Shown here one piece after another: positions 58,501-64,000 of a stretch of 64,000 bases of DNA. A program made the translations under genes and the position numbers. How positions within the stretch are numbered: the stretch's first letter is position 1; each line of letters begins with the position of its first letter. Source of the stretch: Enoplolaimus lenunculus. Lineage: Eukaryota; Nematoda; Enoplea; Enoplida; Thoracostomopsidae. The notes beneath the pieces are model-generated. The model saw nothing but the letters and a program-made list of their open reading frames with translations. It ran no database searches and was not told the origin of the DNA. The stretch covers positions 186,001 to 250,000 of the forward strand of contig JASANG010002166.1 of the NCBI GenBank assembly GCA_030248215.1. The letters run 5' to 3'.

Positions 58501-61500
58501 GTGAGTAGTTGTTCAGCCAGTACGACAATACAGTCCGCCACTTGCTATACAGTTCGCAATGTTCGTATGCAACTGCGGAAATGGTCGGCTTTGCCCGATC
58601 CTAAACATATTGATTGATGGGTGTAAAATTCGTTTCGTTGAGCCGACGAGATTTCAATTTACAAATTGTCGGTTGTCGAGTTGTCGAGCGACAAATAATC
58701 GTGATTTTTTACAAATAACAATGCTGCGTAACAATATTTCACAGCAATGTTGCCCTGATTTAATGTTTTTATCGAGTTTTTTAATATTACATATTAACGC
58801 TTCACAGGTTCAACTGTTGACAAGCATTATATTATTCATTGGCAAATGTTTCGCATTATTAAAAGTAAAACAACAAACTCAACAAACTAAACTTCGTGTC
58901 GGGACTTTGTCATTTTGAATTATAATTTTGGTTCATTGTAGATGTGCCAGTATATCTTTTATCGCTGTGTACACCGTAAAAACGTGTCCCGCAGCGCAGG
59001 AGCGCAGCAGCAAAGCGAGGGAGCCGACATGAGCTATACTTACTGTCATATAGGTAATGGTGGAAAAAAAACCCCGCGAGCAAACAGAGCAGAATGTCAA
59101 GTACAAATGTAGTAATTTGTATAACGCAGGAGTCTTGCCATATTCGGCCAATGTAAAGAACAGGGGCGAACAATATTATAAGCATATTCCTAAGCCTAAA
59201 CCTAAGCCTAGGCCTAAGCGCAAGCGTAAGAATACGCGTATTCCAAAGCATAAGCCTAAGCCTAAGTCAAGCAAAAAAATTAGTCTGAAGCTTAAGCTTA
59301 CTCTTTTCTACTCCCACAGAAAAACGTTCCGTCCCTGATCTTTACATGGGCTCCATATTATTACAAAATTTTATACAGTTACAAAATGATGTTGTTTTTC
59401 AGATTTTGATATATCTGAACAATCTTGCCAATCGATATCCGGATATTGTTGAACAGTTTACAGCGCCGTACAGAACGCATGAAGGCAGATCTGTTTCCGG
59501 TGTCCGAGTAAATCTCATTTGAAATAATATTTTACTTAATATCACATGTTGTCAGTGCACTAAGAGATCAATGTAAAGATCAAGAGCTGAACGGTTTTCT
59601 GTGGGACTGCAATACAGTAAAGCTTAAATTCAGATTAATTTTTTGGCTTTGGCTTAGGCGTTAGGTATAAGCTAATTTTTACGCTTAGGCTTAAGCTTAA
59701 CCTTAGGCGTAAGAATTTTTTATTGGCCCACTTGGTGCTAAACTTGCAATGCTATACTATGACCGTTTTGGGACCGCATAGTGCGAATAATCTAAGGAAC
59801 GGTGACCTACATCACCTTGCTTACAGCCATGCTTAATGGTTTTGAAATGAGTTTTATCTTAAGCACTTGGGCTGGAGAAGAAACAACAGTGAAATAGCTT
59901 GAAATACATATTTGCTTAGTTGATCCATGTAAAGATTACGGTCGGAACATTTTTCTGCCCAACTGCAGCACAATAAGCTCTTGCTTAGGTTTAGGCTCAA
60001 GCTGAGACTTTTATGTATAAGCTCATTTTTACGCTTAGACTTAGTCTTAGGAATATGCTCGTACAACTATTACGGCCCTGTTCTATACATTGGCCGTTAA
60101 GCTTTACAACACAATCTAGTTGAAACAATGATTGGCTTAGCTTACATCCAATAACATAAAGTTTTTTACATTTGCAAGTTTGTACTCGAGGCAACTTTGT
60201 CGACGGTTAAATTAATACATTTCATTCCAGATCGGAACCAAAGCGAACGCTTGGCAACAGAATCGTCCTGTGTTTTGGATTGACGGCGGAGCGCACGCGA
60301 GAGAATGGATTTCACCTGCGGTTGCGTTGTATGTTATCGATCGTGTACGCATCAGTAATAACAATAATAATAATAATAATAATAATAATTATAATTATAA
60401 TAATAATAATCGTAATAATACAAACTAATTAATATTTCTGACATTTTAAAACAATCTTCTTGCATAATTACATATTTCTTTGCGACTGTGCACTTGAAAA
60501 AATTTTCATAAGAAAAAACTATTTTTTAAAAATTTGAAATTGAGGTCTGTAAATTGAGCCTATGTATAGAACTGGCCGTAACAGTAGTAAAAGCATATTC
60601 CTAAACCTAAGCCTAAGCCTAAGCCGAAGCGTAATAATGAGCTTTCAAACTTAAACCTAAGACTATGCATAACGAATGAGCTTATGCCTAAGCCTAAGCC
60701 TAAACACAAAATTAGTTTAAAACCTAAGCTTAGTCTATTTCAGTCCCATGGAAAAACGTTCCGCTCCCAAATCTTTACATCGGCCGAAACTTGTTGTATC
60801 AACGAAATAAACGAGCATTTTTCTTTTCATTTTCATGAACAATTGCCTTTAAGCTGACAATGCATATTTCAATAAGTGTAAAAAACTTTTTATGGGTAGT
60901 AAAATAACAATGAATGGTTAAAAATACTGCCCTAAAAGTGTGTACTCAAGGCATCTCAGTTATTACTTTTTTTACACAACTATATATTTCAGCTTGTCAG
61001 AGGTTACAGCGAAGATAGCGAAATCAAGCGTTATGTGGACGAAATCGACTTTTATATCGTTCCAGTGTTGAATCCTGATGGCTATGAATACTCTCGTACA
61101 AGAGTAAGGTTTGCGAAATAAATTGAATTTTAAGTTATTTAAATTAATGATTTAAAACTTAACCCTTTCTCACATTGAGTTGCCAATAGGCAACTCAGCG
61201 CAGTGTATATACGTTAAATAATGTATATCGCTTAGCTAATGGCACTGCAAAAGAATTGGTTTAAATGTTACTTTAGCCTTGGTTTAGGCTTAGGCTTATA
61301 TTTGACATTTTTTCAACGCTTAGGCTTTAGGCTTCGGCTTAGGAATATGACTAATACGCAGTTACGGCACCAAATGTTACATTGGCCGTAACTGTTATGC
61401 AATAACCAGGTTTCGTTGTAGCGTTCGTTGAAATAGCGTCATAATGGCGTTTCGTTTTTTTAATTAGATTTTAGAAACCTGTATTGAAATACTCGTGACG

Positions 61501-63935
61501 TCAAAGATTGGATGCAAAAGCAAGCCGCTTCCTAACTACGAGTTATTGTCATTTCAGCTACGACTTTGGCGAAAAAATCGAAATCCAAACGGAGGCAAAT
61601 TTTTCGGTCTCACAGATCATTGTAACGGAGTTGATTTGAATCGTAATTTTGGATTTGCTTGGGGAGGTAAGTAAAAATGAGCACTTTTGCGCCTGATGAG
61701 GTTAATGTTGTTTGATGAGTTGAACATATGTTTTGGACTCTGTTCGGACACAAATTTAGGTTACGGTGATATATAGCTGATGAGGGAATGTATTTTTTTA
61801 CTAATCAATCAGAAACTGTCTTAAAAAATTCGTTTTTAAATAAGATTACTTACGTTTTCGCTTACCAAATTCATTCGTCAGTTTTTAGTATTTGAACAGA
61901 AAAAAAGTTGCTCTTTAAATCGTGTAAACCAATTCAAATAATTGAATTTATTCTATGAGTTTATTAAAATTACCATACATCATATTTTTAAAGTATTCTT
62001 TTTTTGCTTGGAAAGTCAATATTATTAAATTCCGTTCCTGTTCAAGTAGTGCACAAATACCCCACCGGCTTGTGCTAAGTATTCTTGTTTTACGCCAAAA
62101 TTGCACCTGATTTACTTTGAATTTTAGCCAAAAATAATCAAGTTTCAGGCAAAGGTTCATCAGGTGATCCATGCAGCAGTACGTATCGCGGCCAGGCTCC
62201 GTTTAGTGAACCTGAATCGAGAAATTTGAAAACAATGCTTGAACAATTCGGAGACGATTTGCACGGTTATTTATCGCTGCATTCATACGCACAATTGTGG
62301 GCTTATCCGTTTGGACACGATAAGCGACAAGCGACTGATGATCGCGAAACGGTAGGGTGTGCCACTATTAGATATTGCAGTCGTGTATGTAAGCAATTTG
62401 ATATATATACTGTTTGAAAGCATTTAAAACTTCTTTTAAAAATTTTTTAGCTCAATTAGTAAAAAATGCAAAATAAGGCCAATGTATAGAAAACATGGCC
62501 GTAACAGTAGTATAATCATATTCCTAAGCCTAAGCCTAACTCTAGGCGTCGGAACACGCTTACACCAAAGCCTAAGTCAACTTTGAAATTCGTAAAAGCT
62601 TAAGCTTACTCTATTCCAGTCCCACTGAAAAACTTTCCGCACATGGGCAAGCCAAGAACTATGTAATTAAAAAGACTCTAAATCAGCTGAGCTATTTTTG
62701 CAACAGTTTGATTTCAAAATTGTGTGTTACGTTTAATGGCGTTCCGTTTTCGTTTTGAACAACAATAGAGTATAGGCCCCTTATGCTTATTAACACTAAT
62801 TTATTGCTTAAGATTTAGGCTTAAGAATATACTTAGACTATTGTTACGCCAGTAAAAGTAAAAGCCAAACCATTTGTTTATACTAAGCTTGTTTTTCAGA
62901 TTCGAGTTGCTCAAAATGCTGTGAACGCCGTTAGAAGATACTATGGAACGCGTTATGTTGCTGATACCAGCGGAAATTATTTGTGTAAGTGTATTTTAAT
63001 TTAATTTATAAGCATAAGCATCAGCGTGTAATCGCAGGTGAAGAATACCGGAGCCAGAGGTGTTGCAAAATTAAGTAGTTAGAATGATGTTTAATTTGCT
63101 AATTTTAGCAAATATCCGTAAGGTGTTGTTAAGTCTTTTGATTTTACACTTTTTTGCGATATTTCGGCATTTTTAACTAAAAATTGTACCAAAAGTCAAA
63201 ATGAAAAGCACCAAAACAAATAATTTTTGTAAAAATATGCAAAATTTCACTGCCGAAATTACCGGAACCTCCGGCAGAATTTCTACCGGAGACGCTTTAT
63301 GCCGGAATCGAAGGCAGACCCCTGGTTGTACTGTGGTGACCCGAATAAGAGAAGAGGGCTGATATTTATTTGGCCTCTCCAGAGGGTACCCTCCTTATTA
63401 TTCGGTTACGGACTGTTATTTATTTTTAACCCACGCTCCGCCACCCTTCGTTACTGATATATATCCGGTACTGCAATTATCCGTTGAATTGTACGTTTAT
63501 TTGTCTTGTGTCAATAGTTTGAGAGATAATACAAGGTTATACTCAGGAATGTACCTTCAAAATTTAAGTACGCTTTAAACTAAAGTTTCGAACTCAAATT
63601 ATTGGGCCCTGGATCATTTATGCGCTACAATTAGGGTTAATTGACTGACATTTATGGACTCTAATTAGGGTTTAGGGACTCTATCCGCTTACGGACTCTT
63701 ATTAGGGACACGGACTCCTATTGATTCGGACACAAAACGGGGACCCCCTCTTACCCCCACCTCTTATTCGGGTAAAATGCTTTAAATGCAGTTTGAATAA
63801 ATTGAAATGAACCGTCCATTTAATAATTAAAATGTATTTGGGTTTTATTTTAGATCCTGCAGCGGGCGCAGCAGCTGACTGGGTTAAGGGAAGTTTAGCT
63901 GTTGACTACGCTTACCTGATTGAATTACCTCCAAA
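54399..63935 (+). CDS. Secreted M14A metallocarboxypeptidase zymogen (11 exons seen, 3' end beyond window)
   Basis: Zinc carboxypeptidase of the CPA/CPB subfamily, which cleaves C-terminal residues and is made as a secreted proenzyme. Exons: 54399-54553, 55865-55949, 57769-57905, 58383-58500, 59403-59507, 60231-60344, 60993-61103, 61558-61666, 62149-62351, 62900-62984, 63854-63935. All junctions are GT-AG and in phase; 434 residues are visible against about 420 for a whole family member. By CPA length about 35-40 residues are missing, in exon(s) beyond the window. Zinc ligands His222, Glu225 and His356, substrate-binding Asn303-Arg304, Tyr408 and catalytic Glu431 are all present. The family suggests digestion or extracellular peptide processing; sequence cannot say which. 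Confidence 0.96.
54575..54759. mobile_element. GGCC-type hexamer-core MITE, TIR type A, 8-bp TSD
   Basis: Exact CAAGTTTA at 54567-54574 and 54760-54767. GGCCCATGAATAGAATAGGG at the left, CATTTTCTATACATGGGCC at the right. Starts 22 nt into carboxypeptidase intron 1. Confidence 0.95.
55418..55605. mobile_element. GTTGTCGGGCGAC-type MITE
   Basis: GACAATTCGTCATCCGACAAC at the left, GACGAGTTGTCGGGCGCC at the right, CCTAAGCCT hexamers between. Carboxypeptidase intron 1. Confidence 0.65.
57320..57538. mobile_element. GGCC-type hexamer-core MITE with doubled right end
   Basis: CAATTGAC (57312-57319) and CAATTAAC (57539-57546) flank it. The right terminus occurs twice in a row (TTCTATACATGAGCCC then TTCCATACATGGGCC). 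Carboxypeptidase intron 2. Confidence 0.85.
58170..58350. repeat. GC-rich GACGGACGG foldback fragment
   Basis: TACGGCGCCGACTGG and GGACGGTGACGGACGGTAACGG face each other, as in 49640-50040. Ends just before carboxypeptidase exon 4. Confidence 0.55.
59146..59352. mobile_element. GGCC-type hexamer-core MITE, TIR type A
   Basis: CCATATTC (59138-59145) and CCATATTA (59353-59360) flank it. GGCCAATGTAAAGAACAGGG at the left, GTCCCTGATCTTTACATGGG at the right. Ends 50 nt before carboxypeptidase exon 5. Confidence 0.88.
59403..63935 (+). CDS. Carboxypeptidase exons 5-11: catalytic domain (incomplete at 3' end)
   Basis: GGAHAREWISPAVALYVID carries HxxE (His222, Glu225). VPVLNPDGYEYSRTR, LWRKNRNPN, CNGVDLNRNFGFAW, LSLHSYAQLWAYPFG and DYAYLIELPPK follow in family order. 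Cys297 and Cys320 match the CPA disulfide. The residue equivalent to CPA Ile255 is Ala415 (AAADW), so a CPB-like basic preference, which needs Asp there, is unlikely. The last visible exon ends at 63935 with gtaagt. Confidence 0.95.
59567..59728. mobile_element. GGCC-type hexamer-core MITE
   Basis: GATCAATGTAAAGATCAAG at the left, CTTAGGCTTAAGC hexamers, right end shortened to TTTATTGGCC. Carboxypeptidase intron 5. Confidence 0.7.
59922..60095. mobile_element. GGCC-type hexamer-core MITE, TIR type A
   Basis: GATCCATGTAAAGATTACGG at the left, CCCTGTTCTATACATTGGCC at the right. Carboxypeptidase intron 5. Confidence 0.8.
60356..60420. repeat. AAT trinucleotide microsatellite
   Basis: (AAT)n with two AATTAT interruptions, starting 12 nt into carboxypeptidase intron 6. 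Confidence 0.95.
60557..60785. mobile_element. GGCC-type hexamer-core MITE, TIR type A
   Basis: GAGCCTATGTATAGAACTGG at the left, AAATCTTTACATCGGCC at the right, three hexamer runs. Carboxypeptidase intron 6. Confidence 0.8.
61159..61235. mobile_element. Left end of a piggyBac-like MITE
   Basis: TTAACCCTTTCTCACATTG and GAGTTGCCAATAGGCAACTC as in the other copies. The rest is missing. Carboxypeptidase intron 7. Confidence 0.65.
61263..61387. mobile_element. GGCC-type MITE, TIR type B (diverged)
   Basis: AATGTTACTTTAGCC at the left, CCAAATGTTACATTGGCC at the right, TTAGGCTTAGGC core with the family spacer TTTTTTCAACGC. Carboxypeptidase intron 7. Confidence 0.7.
62477..62648. mobile_element. 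GGCC-type hexamer-core MITE, TIR type A
   Basis: GGCCAATGTATAGAAAACATGG at the left; the right end is shortened (CCGCACATGGGC). Carboxypeptidase intron 9. Confidence 0.75.
63045..63328. repeat. CCGGAGCCGGAG-type dispersed repeat
   Basis: TACCGGAGCCAGAGGT at the left, ACCGGAACCTCCGGCAGAA and CTACCGGAGACG at the right. Same layout as 5474-5870. Carboxypeptidase intron 10. Confidence 0.55.
63329..63774. mobile_element. TA-flanked mariner-like MITE, right end lost
   Basis: TACTGTGGTGACCCGAATAA at the left. Aligns along its length with 20785-21230 but stops at CTCTTATTCGGGT. Carboxypeptidase intron 10. Confidence 0.8.
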
Positions 63936-64000
63936 GTAAGTTAATTCGTTTCGATAATGTATAAATTCTTTTACAGAGCTAGAAATTACTTACATTCAAC

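Noticed and set aside
8008-62648. Telomere or subtelomere, suggested by TTAGGC-like hexamers
   Set aside because: Hexamer runs are short, degenerate, in both orientations and enclosed by inverted termini with target duplications, so they are parts of mobile elements rather than a chromosome end.
1-64000. Autonomous transposase, reverse transcriptase or virus-derived coding regions
   Set aside because: No frame shows DDE, RT, integrase, capsid or envelope features; every repeat seen is short and non-coding.

Overview
The window is intron-rich animal DNA, AT-rich outside the exons, with GT-AG introns of roughly 0.3-2 kb. It is probably an invertebrate. Gene structure and repeat load would suit a tunicate-like or other marine animal, but nothing here fixes the phylum. 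I rebuilt three protein-coding genes exon by exon. At every junction but one, both splice sites and the codon phase agree with the conserved protein family.

Layout: (1) 2417-23524, plus strand: an ANKIB1 orthologue, a RING-between-RING ubiquitin ligase with ankyrin repeats, in 23 coding exons (1622 residues). (2) 24945-41600, minus strand: an anoctamin/TMEM16 membrane protein in 17 coding exons (1348 residues), lying tail-to-tail with ANKIB1 across 1.4 kb. (3) 41601-54398: a 12.8 kb stretch with no recognisable gene, filled with short repeats, foldbacks and minisatellites. (4) 54399-63935 and beyond, plus strand: a secreted M14A metallocarboxypeptidase zymogen, 11 exons visible, cut by the window end just after its catalytic glutamate. 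The three genes have no evident shared pathway and look like chance neighbours.

Introns and spacers are packed with non-autonomous DNA elements of at least ten families. The most striking family starts GGCC[A/C]ATGT, is flanked by 8-bp target duplications (six exact pairs seen here), and carries an internal array of CTAAGC/TTAGGC-like hexamers, the same hexamer as a nematode-type telomere repeat. Others are a TTAA-flanked piggyBac-like family with tRNA-like boxes, a TA-flanked mariner-like family, a GC-rich foldback family and several short inverted-repeat families. I saw no transposase, reverse transcriptase, capsid or envelope reading frame, no rRNA, no convincing functional tRNA and no CRISPR.

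Main oddities: an anoctamin exon whose acceptor lacks AG; a decayed duplicate of the neighbouring anoctamin exon; a perfect 20-bp array beside an ANKIB1 5' splice site that repeats a donor-like sequence; a 460-bp hairpin in the intergenic region; and an extra cysteine-rich motif, two UIMs and a polyglutamine tract of about 95 codons in ANKIB1.
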